Origin: Brevibacterium antiquum CNRZ 918
GTDB taxonomy: Bacteria > Actinomycetota > Actinomycetes > Actinomycetales > Brevibacteriaceae
Direction: 5' to 3'
Assembly: GCF_900169145.1 (NCBI RefSeq)
Contig: NZ_FXZD01000008.1
Coordinates: 62,001-126,000, forward strand
DNA: 64,000 nt
In this document: piece after piece, positions 53,120 through 62,593 of the stretch
Layout of the letters: each line of letters opens with the position of its first letter
How positions within the stretch are numbered: the stretch's first letter is position 1
Position numbers and translations under genes: made by a program
The notes under the pieces: generated by a model
What the model was told of the DNA's origin: nothing
The model's database searches: none
What the model saw: only the letters and a program-made list of their open reading frames with translations

Positions 53120-55138
53120 ATGAAGTTGCGTACCAAAACATGGTTGGCGGTCACCGCCGCCACCGGTCTGGCTCTCGGCGGATTCAGTCCGGCACTGGCG
53201 GCCGGAAACGCGGGACCGACCGAACACACCGATATGGGCGTCACCGGCGACGCCGTGATGGATCACCTGCAGAAGATCTCCGACATCTCGACCTCCCATT
53301 CCGATGAGGGATTCCGTGCCTTGGGGACACCGGGCTATGAGGAGTCCGTTGAGTACGTCGAAGAGACGCTCGAGGCCACTGGTGCCTTCGACGTCGAACG
53401 CCAGGCCTTCGACGTCGACGACCAGACGTTCGGCGAGGTCGCTGTCAGCGTTGACGGAGAGGAACTCGAGGTCACCCCGGCCAGCTACACCGAGGGCACC
53501 GAAGAACCCCTGACCGATCTGTCCGTGGCGCTGCCGGTCGACGACGACTTCAGCGACCTGGCCGGCGGCCAGCTGGGCTGCGAGGCCAGCGACTTCGACG
53601 ACAGCGCCGAGGGTGCACTCGTCCTGGTGGCACGCGGCAGCTGCGCCTTCGGGGAGAAGACCCAGGCGGCCACGGATGCCGGAGCCGCAGCGGTCATCCT
53701 CTACAACAACGACACCTCTGCACCCGATGAGGCACTCAATGCCACCCTCGGCGAACGCGTCGAGAACGGTGCACCCACCGTCGGTGTCAGCTATAACGAG
53801 GGCAACGACCTGCTGACCAAGATTGAAGGAGCCGCCGAGGGGGAGCCGCTGCTGGCCGATTTCACCCTCGAAACCGAATACACCACCTCGACGACCTGGA
53901 ACGTCATCGCCGAAACCAAAGCCGGCGATCACGACAACGTCCAGATGTTCGGCGCCCACCTCGACGGTGTCGCCGTAGGGCCGGGTGCCAACGACAACGG
54001 CTCCGGATCAGCCGCACTGCTGGCCAGCGCCGAGGCACTGGCAAAGCAGCCGACCGAGGCGGACAACGCCATCCGCTTCGGCTGGTGGGCCGCGGAAGAG
54101 GTCGGGCTCGTCGGCTCGACCCATTACGTGGAGAGCCTCAGTGAGTCAGAGGCCTCGAAGGTCAAGTCGTACATGAACTTCGACATGATCGGATCCGACA
54201 ACTACATCGTCGGTACGCTGGACTCCGACGGCTCCGATGTGCCGATCCCTGATGGGGTCAACGTGCCCGAGGGTTCGGCGGAGCTCGAGAAGGTCTTCAC
54301 CGACTACTTCGACACGAAGGATCAGCCCAACGTCGGAACGGACTTCTCAGGACGCTCGGACTACCAGGCCTTCATCGACAACGGCATTCCCTCCAGTGGT
54401 CTGTTCTCCGGGGCCGATGGCACGAAGACGCAGGAGGAGGCCGACATGTTCGGTGGAACCGTTGGCGACAAGCACGACACCAACTACCATCAGCCCACTG
54501 ACACGATCGAGAACGTGAGCCAGGAGTCTCTCGACATCTTCTCCCCAGCCATCGCCTATGCGGTGCACACGCTCGCATACGATCTCCGCGATGCACCGGC
54601 CCCGACCGATCCGCCGAGCACTCCACCGACGGATCCGCCGACGGAGACTCCTACTGAGACGCCGACGGATGATCCGACGGATGCTCCGGTCGAGCGGAGT
54701 CTGAGCATTGATCCGACCACGATCGACCAGGCTGACTTCATCGGTGCCAAGGGCGTGCAGGTGGCCGCCGCCGGATGCACCCCGGACACCACCGCCACGA
54801 TGACGGTGGAGCCGCAGAACGGCACGATCGAGACATTCGAGCAGACCGCGACGGCAGATGCCGATTCCGTGGCCAGGTTCGGTGTCCGCGGACTCGATGA
54901 GTCCAAGGCCGCAACCTATGTCGGCACGTACGAGGTCACAGTCGACTGCGACGGCGGTGAACCGCTGTCCGGTTCATTCGAGGTCCTCGCCGCCGACAGC
55001 GACGGTCCAGGTGCCGGTGATGGCGGTGGAGACCTGCCGCGCACAGGCAATGAGGCCCTGCCTCTGGTGATCTCGGCCGGTGCACTCATGGTGCTCGGCG
55101 TGATCATGACAATGGGAGCTCGCCGCCGCAAGGCCTGA
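53120..55138 (+). CDS. LPxTG-anchored M28 zinc aminopeptidase
   Basis: 672 residues from ATG 53120. Signal peptide about 1-28 (SPALAAG), a PA insert about 110-245, and an M28 catalytic domain with metal ligands in GAHLDGVAVGPGANDNGSG (His, Asp), WWAAEEVGLVG (Glu-Glu), NFDMIGSDN (Asp) and NYHQPTDT (His), as in Streptomyces griseus aminopeptidase. A Pro/Thr linker (about 493-525) leads to a C-terminal stalk domain similar to that of the surface protein at 23551, then LPRTG (639-643), a membrane helix and ARRRKA. It would free N-terminal residues from peptides at the wall surface. Confidence 0.93.
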   Translation: MKLRTKTWLAVTAATGLALGGFSPALAAGNAGPTEHTDMGVTGDAVMDHLQKISDISTSHSDEGFRALGTPGYEESVEYVEETLEATGAFDVERQAFDVDDQTFGEVAVSVDGEELEVTPASYTEGTEEPLTDLSVALPVDDDFSDLAGGQLGCEASDFDDSAEGALVLVARGSCAFGEKTQAATDAGAAAVILYNNDTSAPDEALNATLGERVENGAPTVGVSYNEGNDLLTKIEGAAEGEPLLADFTLETEYTTSTTWNVIAETKAGDHDNVQMFGAHLDGVAVGPGANDNGSGSAALLASAEALAKQPTEADNAIRFGWWAAEEVGLVGSTHYVESLSESEASKVKSYMNFDMIGSDNYIVGTLDSDGSDVPIPDGVNVPEGSAELEKVFTDYFDTKDQPNVGTDFSGRSDYQAFIDNGIPSSGLFSGADGTKTQEEADMFGGTVGDKHDTNYHQPTDTIENVSQESLDIFSPAIAYAVHTLAYDLRDAPAPTDPPSTPPTDPPTETPTETPTDDPTDAPVERSLSIDPTTIDQADFIGAKGVQVAAAGCTPDTTATMTVEPQNGTIETFEQTATADADSVARFGVRGLDESKAATYVGTYEVTVDCDGGEPLSGSFEVLAADSDGPGAGDGGGDLPRTGNEALPLVISAGALMVLGVIMTMGARRRKA

Positions 55139-55153
55139 GCATCCTTCGAATGC

Positions 55154-55193
55154 CACGCGGGCCGGTGACTGAATAAGTCTGCCGGCCCGCGTG
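55154..55193 (+). terminator. terminator after the aminopeptidase gene
   Basis: CACGCGGGCCGG (55154-55165) pairs over 12 bp with CCGGCCCGCGTG (55182-55193), loop 16 nt. Confidence 0.8.
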
Positions 55194-55281
55194 CCCATTC
55201 ATCCGCTGCAGTGAGACGCCTCCGCTCAGTCGGTGGAGTCCTTCAGTGCCTGCCCATCTTGGTCGGGCACAATGGACTCCT

Positions 55282-55740
55282 GTGACTCCCAAACTCTTCT
55301 TCAAGATCTTCGCCATCGCGGAGACCATCACCTGGACACTGCTCATCATCGGCATGATCCTCAAATACACCCATATCACCGAGATCGGTGTGCGCATCGG
55401 CGGCGGAATCCACGGGTTCGTCTTCATCTGCTTCGTCATCGCCGTCGTCGGCGTGGGCACCTCACAGATGTGGAGCAAGAAGCGCATCGCCACGGGCCTG
55501 GGCTCGGCCATCATTCCCTACGCCACGATTCCCTTCGAACGATCCGTGGAGAAGACCGGAGCACTCGAGGGTGACTGGGGACTGGGCGCGAACGGACGCA
55601 CCCCACGCAACTGGTTCGAAAAGCTCACCTCCTGGGCGATCCGCTCACCGTTCCTGGCCATCGGTGTCGGAGTCATCCTCGTCGTCATCGTCTTCAGTGG
55701 GCTGCTGCTCCTCGGCCCTCCCGGCGAATGGGGTAAGTGA
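55282..55740 (+). CDS. DUF3817-family membrane protein
   Basis: 152 residues from GTG 55282, the start that gives the family N terminus TPKLFFKIFAIAETITWTLL; ATG 55272 is out of frame. Three membrane helices: about 5-28, 38-60 and 125-147. GIHGFVFICFVI is the family signature. Function unknown; such genes are common singletons in actinomycetes. Followed 170 nt later by the flotillin gene. Confidence 0.82.
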   Translation: MTPKLFFKIFAIAETITWTLLIIGMILKYTHITEIGVRIGGGIHGFVFICFVIAVVGVGTSQMWSKKRIATGLGSAIIPYATIPFERSVEKTGALEGDWGLGANGRTPRNWFEKLTSWAIRSPFLAIGVGVILVVIVFSGLLLLGPPGEWGK

Positions 55741-55910
55741 ACCTCAGGCCCACCTCGGCGATGATCTGATCATCGTGGGGACGGCCGAGCCGCCTCGGCG
55801 CTGGACGACTCTGTGCAAGGGTCAGGGACTCGCATAGGATGAACACAACGGACGCTGTGGTCTCACCTTGTCCGGCCCCTTCCACCATCGAATCTCGGAA
55901 AGGCCCAAGG

Positions 55911-57731
55911 ATGGATTTCATCGTGGGCGCCGGAGTCATCGGCGTCATAGTCATCATCGCCCTGATCGCGTTCTTCGTGATCATGCGCTCGATCAAGATC
56001 GCCTCCCCCTCTGAGGCGCTCATCATCACTGGCCGCAATGCGTCCGGGCTCGGCGGCAGCGGCCGCATCATCATCGGCGGTCGATCGGTCGTCTACCCGA
56101 TCGTGCAGAAGGCATTCACTCTGTCGCTGTCATCGCGCCAGATCGCTGTTGCCATCGACGGCATCTCGATGAACGGTATCGCGCTGCGCCTGCACGGCGT
56201 CGCGCAGGTCAAGGTCGGCGGCACCGAGGAAGATGTGCGCAAGGCCGCCCAGCGCTTCCTCGACCAGCAGGACCAGATCGAGCCCTACAGCACGGAGATC
56301 CTCTCCGGCACTCTGCGCGCTGTCGTCGGTACGCTCACCGTCGAGCAGATCATCCAGGACCGTGCCTCCTTCGCCGCCCAAGTGCAGGAGGAATCCGCAC
56401 ATTCGATGAACAACCAGGGTCTGGTCATCGATACGTTCCAGATCTCCGCGGTCGAGGATGAGGGCAGCTACCTGAAGGACTGGGGTCGCCCACAGGCGGC
56501 CGAGGTCGCGAAGAACGCTGCCATCGCCGAGGCGAACGCCAGCCGTGCCTCGGCCGTTGAAGAAGCGCTGCAGACAGAGGAGACACAGAAGCAGCAGGCG
56601 CTGACCGATCAGGCCATCGCCGAACAGCAGCAGCAGCTTGCACTGCGTCGCGCGGCGCTGAAGGAAGAAGCAGATCAGCGTCAGGCAGGTGCCGACAATG
56701 CCGGTCCGCTGGCGAACGCGGCGGAGAAGCAGAAGCTGCTCGAACGCGACCGAATCGTGGCGAAGGAAGCCGCAGAGCTGCGTGCCGAACAGCTCGATGC
56801 CGAGGTCAGGCGTCCTGCCGATGCGGAGCGGTACCGCCAGCAGGCAGATGCCGATGCGCGTGCCTATGACGTCGAAGCTCAGGGCCGGGCCGAGGCAGCC
56901 GCTGAGCTGCACCGCCGGTCCAAGGACGCTGAGGCCATTCGGCTCGAGGGTGAGGCCCAGGCCGATGCGATCAAGGCGCGCGGCGAGGCGGAAGCCGGGG
57001 CCCTCCAGGCTCAGGCAGAGGCCTACAAGAAGTTCAACGATGCGGCCGTACTGTCGAAGGTCCTCGAGGTCCTGCCGACCATCGCCGGCGAACTCGTCGC
57101 ACCATACGCGAACATCAAGGACCTCTCGATCGTGTCGACCGACGGCGAGTCCAAGCTCGCGAACTCGGTGTCGAACAACCTCGCGCAGGTTCTCGAGGTC
57201 GTGCGCGGCACCACCGGCATCGACCTCAGCGATCTGGTCAGCAAGGCTCAGAACCAGGGCGGTTCGAAGTCCGCGAACGGAGGGGGCGGCGATGCCTCGA
57301 CGTCATCCGATGGCTCGACGTCATCCGAGGATTCGGGTGCCGTCGCCGAGGCCGGATCCACAGCCTCGGACTCTCGCGCTGCCGACGGCCGCGATCAGGT
57401 CGTCGAAGGCCAGATCTCCGAAGGGCACGGCGGCCAGTCACGTCGCGGAGATCGCTCAGGTGGCAGAGGGTCGAAGTTTGCAGGTCTGGGGGATCCCAGC
57501 GCCTGGACGGGTGGGAATTTCGATCCGAAGGACTACCTTGACGAGAACGGGGAACTCGATCTCACCCACATCGGTGACGATGTGAAGAAGGCCACCGGAA
57601 TCGATGTGCAGTCTTACATCGCCGACGCACTGCGGAGGCGCGACGGCCGTGACGGCGGTTCCGACGGCGATTCTGACGGCTCAGGCTCGAACGGGCCGAA
57701 GGGCGGCTCGGGCGGGCCCGACAAGACATAG
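55911..57731 (+). CDS. flotillin-like SPFH membrane protein
   Basis: 606 residues from ATG 55911 (GGAAAGG upstream). N-terminal membrane helix (about 3-27), SPFH/band-7 domain (about 28-200), a long Ala/Glu/Gln coiled coil (about 200-395, rich in EA repeats), the flotillin-like end VLEVLPTIAGELVAPYANIKDLSIVS, then a Gly/Ser/Asp-rich tail (about 450-530) and a final segment DDVKKATGIDVQSYIADAL that echoes VVRGTTGIDLSDLVSKAQ at about 435-452. It organises membrane microdomains. Usual flotillins end near 480-500 residues, so the tail is extra. Confidence 0.92.
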   Translation: MDFIVGAGVIGVIVIIALIAFFVIMRSIKIASPSEALIITGRNASGLGGSGRIIIGGRSVVYPIVQKAFTLSLSSRQIAVAIDGISMNGIALRLHGVAQVKVGGTEEDVRKAAQRFLDQQDQIEPYSTEILSGTLRAVVGTLTVEQIIQDRASFAAQVQEESAHSMNNQGLVIDTFQISAVEDEGSYLKDWGRPQAAEVAKNAAIAEANASRASAVEEALQTEETQKQQALTDQAIAEQQQQLALRRAALKEEADQRQAGADNAGPLANAAEKQKLLERDRIVAKEAAELRAEQLDAEVRRPADAERYRQQADADARAYDVEAQGRAEAAAELHRRSKDAEAIRLEGEAQADAIKARGEAEAGALQAQAEAYKKFNDAAVLSKVLEVLPTIAGELVAPYANIKDLSIVSTDGESKLANSVSNNLAQVLEVVRGTTGIDLSDLVSKAQNQGGSKSANGGGGDASTSSDGSTSSEDSGAVAEAGSTASDSRAADGRDQVVEGQISEGHGGQSRRGDRSGGRGSKFAGLGDPSAWTGGNFDPKDYLDENGELDLTHIGDDVKKATGIDVQSYIADALRRRDGRDGGSDGDSDGSGSNGPKGGSGGPDKT

Positions 57732-57791
57732 CCTGTGCTGTGATCGGCACTCACGCTGCCCGGGGTGACCTGCGGGCATTGTGCAGACTTG

Positions 57792-57831
57792 ATGCGTGCG
57801 TGTCCGGCAATTGTGCCGGGCACGCACGCAT
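57792..57831. terminator. terminator after the flotillin gene
   Basis: A 17-nt arm at 57792-57808 (ATGCGTGCGTGTCCGGC) pairs with 57815-57831 (GCCGGGCACGCACGCAT) with one G-T position, loop 6 nt. Confidence 0.85.
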
Positions 57832-57855
57832 TCTGCGTTCGGATGTTGTCCCCCA

Positions 57856-57896
57856 GGTCCGCCTCGGGGATGGCTGACGGGAGCCGGAGGCGGACC
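57856..57896. repeat. hairpin upstream of the CDF gene
   Basis: GGTCCGCCTC (57856-57865) pairs perfectly with GAGGCGGACC (57887-57896) over a 21-nt loop. It lies 25 nt past the flotillin terminator and about 95 nt before the next gene; role unclear. Confidence 0.5.
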
Positions 57897-57951
57897 GCTG
57901 AAAGGAACCGGAACGCAATGAGGTCATGTGACGCCGAACTCATTCATAAAG

Positions 57952-57965
57952 ACATGCGCATATGT
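57952..57965. promoter_or_regulatory. ACAT-N6-ATGT inverted repeat before the CDF gene
   Basis: ACATGCGCATATGT in an AT-rich stretch 26 nt before the start codon. The size and place fit an operator for an ArsR- or MerR-type metal sensor; no such regulator gene is in the window. Confidence 0.35.
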
Positions 57966-57990
57966 TAATGTGATTGCGTAGGAGGTTCCC

Positions 57991-58899
57991 ATGACACACG
58001 ACCACTCGCACACCTCAGGATCGCGTCGACGCTTGGCGATCGTCTTCGGCATCGTCCTGGTGATCTTCGTCTTCCAGGTGATCGGCTCGATCATGACGAA
58101 CAGCCTGGCATTGCTGATCGACACCGGACATAACTCCGTCGACCTCATCGGCATCGGGATCGCACTCTTCGCCGCCGCCCTGGTCCGGAAGCCGCCGAAG
58201 GGCCAGAAGACCTGGGGTTTTCGCCGGGCCGAAGTGCTTGCCGCGGGAGCACAGGCGACTCTACTCCTAGGGCTCGGTGTCTACAGCCTCATCGAGGGAA
58301 TCCGGCGCTTCTTCGTCCCGCCCGAGGTGCCGGGCCCGGAGCTGATGCTCTTCGGTGCCGTCGGACTGGTCGGCAACATCGTGTCGATCATCATCCTCAG
58401 TTCTTCCAAAGAGCAGTCGCTCAATCTGAGGGCCGCATTCCTCGAGGTCATCGCCGATGCGTTGGGTTCTGTCGCCGTCATCCTCGCTGCCGTCTCGATC
58501 TGGCTCTTCGACTGGACTCGTGCCGATGCGGTGGCCGCCCTGTTCATCGCCGCGCTGATCGTGCCCAGAGCCTTCTCCATCTTGAAAGAGACCGGATCCA
58601 TCCTGCTCGAAGTCGCACCGAGGCAACTCGACCTCGACAAGGTCAAGATGCACATTGAGGGGGTCGAACACGTCCAGGAAGTCCACGACCTTCACGTGAC
58701 GCGCATCGATTCGAACCTTCCGGTGCTCACCGCGCACGTGGTCCTCGCCGACGAATGCTTCTACGACGGTCATGCCCCGCGAATACTCACCGCGCTTCAG
58801 GAGTGTCTGGCAGAGCATTTCAGGGTCGCGATCGAACACTCGACCTTCCAGTTCGACAGGGCGAAGGACGCGGCGCAGGAGACGCATACCCACAACTGA
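57991..58899 (+). CDS. cation diffusion facilitator (Zn/Co/Cd exporter)
   Basis: 302 residues from ATG 57991 behind a strong GGAGG. Six membrane helices (about 15-200); metal site motifs DTGHNSVD in helix 2 and EVIADALGS in helix 5; a cytoplasmic metallochaperone-like domain about 210-290. Short His-rich ends: THDHSH at the N terminus and ETHTHN at the C terminus. It exports divalent metal in exchange for H+; zinc is the usual substrate. Solitary gene. Confidence 0.92.
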   Translation: MTHDHSHTSGSRRRLAIVFGIVLVIFVFQVIGSIMTNSLALLIDTGHNSVDLIGIGIALFAAALVRKPPKGQKTWGFRRAEVLAAGAQATLLLGLGVYSLIEGIRRFFVPPEVPGPELMLFGAVGLVGNIVSIIILSSSKEQSLNLRAAFLEVIADALGSVAVILAAVSIWLFDWTRADAVAALFIAALIVPRAFSILKETGSILLEVAPRQLDLDKVKMHIEGVEHVQEVHDLHVTRIDSNLPVLTAHVVLADECFYDGHAPRILTALQECLAEHFRVAIEHSTFQFDRAKDAAQETHTHN

Positions 58900-58906
58900 G
58901 CCGACG

Positions 58907-58922
58907 GCACCGTCGACGGTGC
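58907..58922. terminator. perfect 16-bp palindrome between convergent genes
   Basis: GCACCGTCGACGGTGC is self-complementary throughout and lies 7 nt after the CDF stop, with the MenC-like gene ending at 59012 on the other strand. A short terminator stem is the likeliest role. Confidence 0.5.
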
Positions 58923-59011
58923 TCCGCTGCGGACCATGGCAACTTCCTCTTGTGCAGAGGTGTGGCAACGACAGCTTGAAACCACCGTTCACTTTATGCC
59001 GTCTGGTCGCT

Positions 59012-60136
59012 TCAGCCCTGCGGCAGGATCTGCACCGAGTCGGTACGGAACTTCTCGAGTCTCGCGGGGTTGATCGACACGCCGAAGCCGACGCCTGTGG
59101 GTACGTCGACCTTGCCGTCGTACATGACGATCTCTTCGGTGATGTCTTCGCGGAAGAAGCGATTCGATCCCGAGATGTCTCCTGGCAGCGTGAAACCGGG
59201 CAGAGATGCCAGTGCGGCATTGGCGGCACGGCCCAAACCGGTCTCGACCATTCCGCCGTGCCAGACTGCCACGCCATGGGCGGAGCAGAGGTCGTGGATC
59301 TTCTTCGCTTCGATGAAGCCTCCTACCCGTCCGGGCTTGATGTTGATGACGGCCGCTGCACCCATGGAGATCGCATCGGCGGCGGCTTCAGCGGAGTCAA
59401 TCGACTCGTCCAGGCACATCGGAGTCTCCATCAGCTTCGCGAGCTCCCCGTGCTGGCGGATGTCGGCCTCGCCCAAAGGCTGTTCGATGAGGAGGAGGCC
59501 GTACTCATCGAGCCTGCGCAGGTGGGAGGCGTCGACGAGAGTGTAAGCGGCATTGGCATCGACCTGGAAGCCGAAGTCGTCTCCGAAGGCCTTGCGCACC
59601 GCGGCGACGGGCGCAATGTCCTTGCCTGGTTTGATCTTGAGCTTGATGCGGGCGTAGCCCTCCTCCAGGTAACCGCCGATGACCTTGACAGTGTCTTCGA
59701 CTGAGTCCTGGATGCCCACAGAGACTCCGGAGGGCACGGAGTCGACGACGCCGCCGAGATAGCTTTTGAAGGACTGGTCATTGAGTTTGAGCTGGGCCTC
59801 GATGACTGCCATCTCCAGCGCCGACTTCGCCATCGGGTGACCGATCACGTGACGCAGGTGCCAGGACACGGTCTCCGCGGTGAGGTCGTCGACGTCGAAG
59901 AGGATCGGTGCCAGCCATCGCTTTGTGACATCGATGCCCGATGCCACGTACTCAGAGGAGTAGAGCGGGGAGATCATCGCCACTGACTCTCCCCACCCCG
60001 TGATCTCACCTTTAGGGGTATCGAAGGTGGCCTCGACGAGGTAGCAGTCCTTCTCCGTCTCTCGCATGAACGAGGTCTCGAAGGGGGTGACGAGGGGAAT
60101 GGATACCTGGTGGAGAGTGATTGACTTGAGCTTCAT
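59012..60136 (-). CDS. menC: enolase-superfamily o-succinylbenzoate synthase / N-succinylamino acid racemase
   Basis: 374 residues from ATG 60136. It belongs to the muconate-lactonising subgroup: KLKIKPG (KxK catalytic lysine about 164-166), metal ligands in QVDANAAY, IEQPL and CLDESI, second lysine in NIKPGRVGG. Sequence style is the menC2/NSAR branch, whose members can make o-succinylbenzoate for menaquinone, racemise N-succinylamino acids, or both. No other men genes are adjacent, and an M20 deacylase-like gene lies 1.2 kb away, so the racemase role is possible. Confidence 0.85.
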   Translation of the reverse strand: MKLKSITLHQVSIPLVTPFETSFMRETEKDCYLVEATFDTPKGEITGWGESVAMISPLYSSEYVASGIDVTKRWLAPILFDVDDLTAETVSWHLRHVIGHPMAKSALEMAVIEAQLKLNDQSFKSYLGGVVDSVPSGVSVGIQDSVEDTVKVIGGYLEEGYARIKLKIKPGKDIAPVAAVRKAFGDDFGFQVDANAAYTLVDASHLRRLDEYGLLLIEQPLGEADIRQHGELAKLMETPMCLDESIDSAEAAADAISMGAAAVINIKPGRVGGFIEAKKIHDLCSAHGVAVWHGGMVETGLGRAANAALASLPGFTLPGDISGSNRFFREDITEEIVMYDGKVDVPTGVGFGVSINPARLEKFRTDSVQILPQG

Positions 60137-60372
60137 GCGCCATGCACCTTCTTCGTGATCGGGGCCGATGATCCTATGACCCAGCTTATAGTCACTCTCA
60201 GGTCCGCCTCGGCGAGCGTTGGAGTGTGGGACGCAGTGGGAGCAGGCAGCGACTCTCGGAAAGAGCAGCGGCAGGCTGCATTGTTCGTCTGATGACTGTG
60301 CCGCCTCTAGAGACAGCGGTCTCGACCTTGGTACTGTGAATCAAAGGTTCCGCTCAATCGAGGGAGAGCTGT

Positions 60373-61317
60373 GTGAACGACTACCTGCGGTCGCTCAAAG
60401 GCCGGAAGCAGAAGTGGTTCGGACTCAAACTGCCCGTCAAGACTGCACTCGCGCAACCGTATCTCCACCTGATGCTGAGGACGCTGGCGCCCCACATCAA
60501 CGGCATCAAGGTCGGCAGACTGCCCGCACCGATCGGACTCACCGAGGTGCGCGGGCGTGCCGGAGGTGCCGGCTTCTACCTCGTCGATCCATTCCGCTGT
60601 GAGATCGCCAAGGAATTCTATTGGGGCAAGGGTCGCCGGACGGAGGCAGAGGACGCCTTCGCGCTCGACCTCATGGTCGAACTGTCCCGCGACGCGGACG
60701 TGTTCCTCGACATCGGTGCCTACACCGGGGTGTTCACGATGGCGGTTCTGGCCGCGAATCCGGCCGCAGTCGCCCACTCCTTCGAGATCATCCCTGCCGT
60801 CGTCACCGGGCTGAAGAAGAACATTGCCCGCAACCACCTCGGCGATCGGGTGAGCGTGCATCTGACGGGGGTCGGCAAGCCCGGCACCACGATGCACGTA
60901 CCCACTGGTGACGGGGGTTCGGCTCTGCCGTCGTTCTACGGGGCGGGCATGGACTTCGACTCCGGTGCCCAGGTGCACTTCACCTGCCTCGACGAGCTCC
61001 TCCCGGACCTGCCGCCCGGCCACCCGCAGGTGACGGTGAAGATCGACGTTGAGGGTGCGGAGAACGATGTCCTCGACAATGGCCGGGAACTGTTGGGCAC
61101 ACTGCAGCCGGACATCCTGTGCGAGGTTCTCGAAGAGAGGGCGCAGCCCGCGCAGCTGATGCGCATCCTCGATCGCTTCGACTACCACTACTACCTCGTC
61201 GGCCACGATCACCTCAGTGCCCGTGACGAGATCGTCCCCGACCCGCATTTGCGCGACTGGCTCTTCTCCATGAAGAACCCGGAGGACATGCGGGTCGCGG
61301 GCTACCCGATCACGTGA
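60373..61317 (+). CDS. FkbM-family methyltransferase
   Basis: 314 residues from GTG 60373 (AGGGAGAG upstream). SAM-binding region VFLDIGAYTGVFTMAVLAANP about 109-128, acidic position EIIP, and the FkbM signature VTVKIDVEGAENDVLDNG about 222-239. Such enzymes O-methylate sugars or lipids. No polysaccharide or polyketide cluster is nearby, so the substrate is unknown. Confidence 0.85.
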   Translation: MNDYLRSLKGRKQKWFGLKLPVKTALAQPYLHLMLRTLAPHINGIKVGRLPAPIGLTEVRGRAGGAGFYLVDPFRCEIAKEFYWGKGRRTEAEDAFALDLMVELSRDADVFLDIGAYTGVFTMAVLAANPAAVAHSFEIIPAVVTGLKKNIARNHLGDRVSVHLTGVGKPGTTMHVPTGDGGSALPSFYGAGMDFDSGAQVHFTCLDELLPDLPPGHPQVTVKIDVEGAENDVLDNGRELLGTLQPDILCEVLEERAQPAQLMRILDRFDYHYYLVGHDHLSARDEIVPDPHLRDWLFSMKNPEDMRVAGYPIT

Positions 61318-61351
61318 CTGCCTGAGTGAGTTCAGGAGCTTGAAGCTTGCT

Positions 61352-62524
61352 TCAGCCCTTGAGCTGATCGGCGATGAGGGCTGCGAGCAGAGCGGTGCGC
61401 GGGGCGATCTCTTCGATGACCGCGTGCTCGTGTTCGGCATGTGCACCATCGCCCACGGCACCCAGACCATCAAGTGTCGCGATGCCGTCGCCGGCGGTGA
61501 AGTTACCGTCCGAGGCGCCGCCCACGGAGACACCTTCGGGAGCGGGCAGACCAAGTTCAGCGGCCAAGGCAGTGGCGCGATCGAAGAGTGTCGCCGACTG
61601 CTCGCGCTCGAACGGTGGACGGTTGATTCCGCCGATGACCTCGATCGACGAGCCCTTGAGTTGGGGCCGTGTGGCGAGCTCACGCATGGCGGCATCGACT
61701 CGGTCGAGTTCGGCGGCGGTGCGTGCACGCACATCCACATCGACACGTGCCTCGGCGGGGACCGTGTTCGAGGTGGTGCCCGCACTGATCACGGTCGGCA
61801 CCACAGATGTCCCCTCCTTAGGTTTGGCGAGATCGGCGACGAGGGGCAGATGCAGGGCCAGTGCCATGCCCGCGTTGATTCCCTTCTCCGGTTCGAGCCC
61901 GGCATGGGAGGCCTTGCCCGTGAAGACGAGTGTGTAGTTGCTCGTGCCCTTGCGTTCGAGTTTGAGCGCACCCCCGGCGCTCGCCTCCATCACATACACG
62001 GCCTTCGCCTCGGCCGCCTCGGCGCGAATGAGATCCGAGGACGAGATCGACCCGATCTCCTCATCGCCGGTGACGAGGATCGACAGACCATCGAGGGCAC
62101 TCTCGCCGAGGTGCTCGCGCAGGATCGCGCTCGCGTGGATGCTCATGATCGCCCCGGTGAGCATGTCGAAGCTGCCCGGCCCGCGCAGGATTCCGTCGTC
62201 GGTGGAGAAGGGGATGCGGTCTAAGGTCCCGTGCGGCCACACCGTGTCCTGGTGGTTGAGGAGGACGACGCGGGCCGGCCCCGAGCCGAAACGCAGCCGC
62301 ACATGGGCAGTGTCATCGATGGTGATGACCTCGGCCGACGCACCGAGGCGTTCACGCAGCAGTTCGACGAAGTCGTGGGCACCGGCGGCCACAGCTTCTT
62401 TGTCGTGAGAAGGTGTTTCCTTCGTGATGACGCGTTTGATGTCATCGAGGATGAGGGGGAGGCGGTCGGTGGCCTTGGCAACGAGGTCAGCGGACTGGAG
62501 CTCTGAGGACTGAGAGGTAGTCAT
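61352..62524 (-). CDS. M20-family metallopeptidase (glutamate carboxypeptidase-like)
   Basis: 390 residues from ATG 62524. Zinc ligands: His in LNHQDTVWP, bridging Asp in GPGSFDMLTG, catalytic Glu pair in TGDEEIGS, and a C-terminal His in GDGAHAEHEHAV; the dimerisation domain (about 180-290) carries GKASHAGLEPEKGINA. Closest in style to the CPG2/ArgE group that removes acyl or glutamate groups. Could act on N-acylamino acids made by the neighbouring NSAR-like enzyme; this link is inference. Confidence 0.88.
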   Translation of the reverse strand: MTTSQSSELQSADLVAKATDRLPLILDDIKRVITKETPSHDKEAVAAGAHDFVELLRERLGASAEVITIDDTAHVRLRFGSGPARVVLLNHQDTVWPHGTLDRIPFSTDDGILRGPGSFDMLTGAIMSIHASAILREHLGESALDGLSILVTGDEEIGSISSSDLIRAEAAEAKAVYVMEASAGGALKLERKGTSNYTLVFTGKASHAGLEPEKGINAGMALALHLPLVADLAKPKEGTSVVPTVISAGTTSNTVPAEARVDVDVRARTAAELDRVDAAMRELATRPQLKGSSIEVIGGINRPPFEREQSATLFDRATALAAELGLPAPEGVSVGGASDGNFTAGDGIATLDGLGAVGDGAHAEHEHAVIEEIAPRTALLAALIADQLKG

Positions 62525-62593
62525 GGCCCGATTCTACGATGAGGCCTGCAAGGGCGGTTGCAGTGTCCGCATCGTGTGACGGAAATAGCCTAC

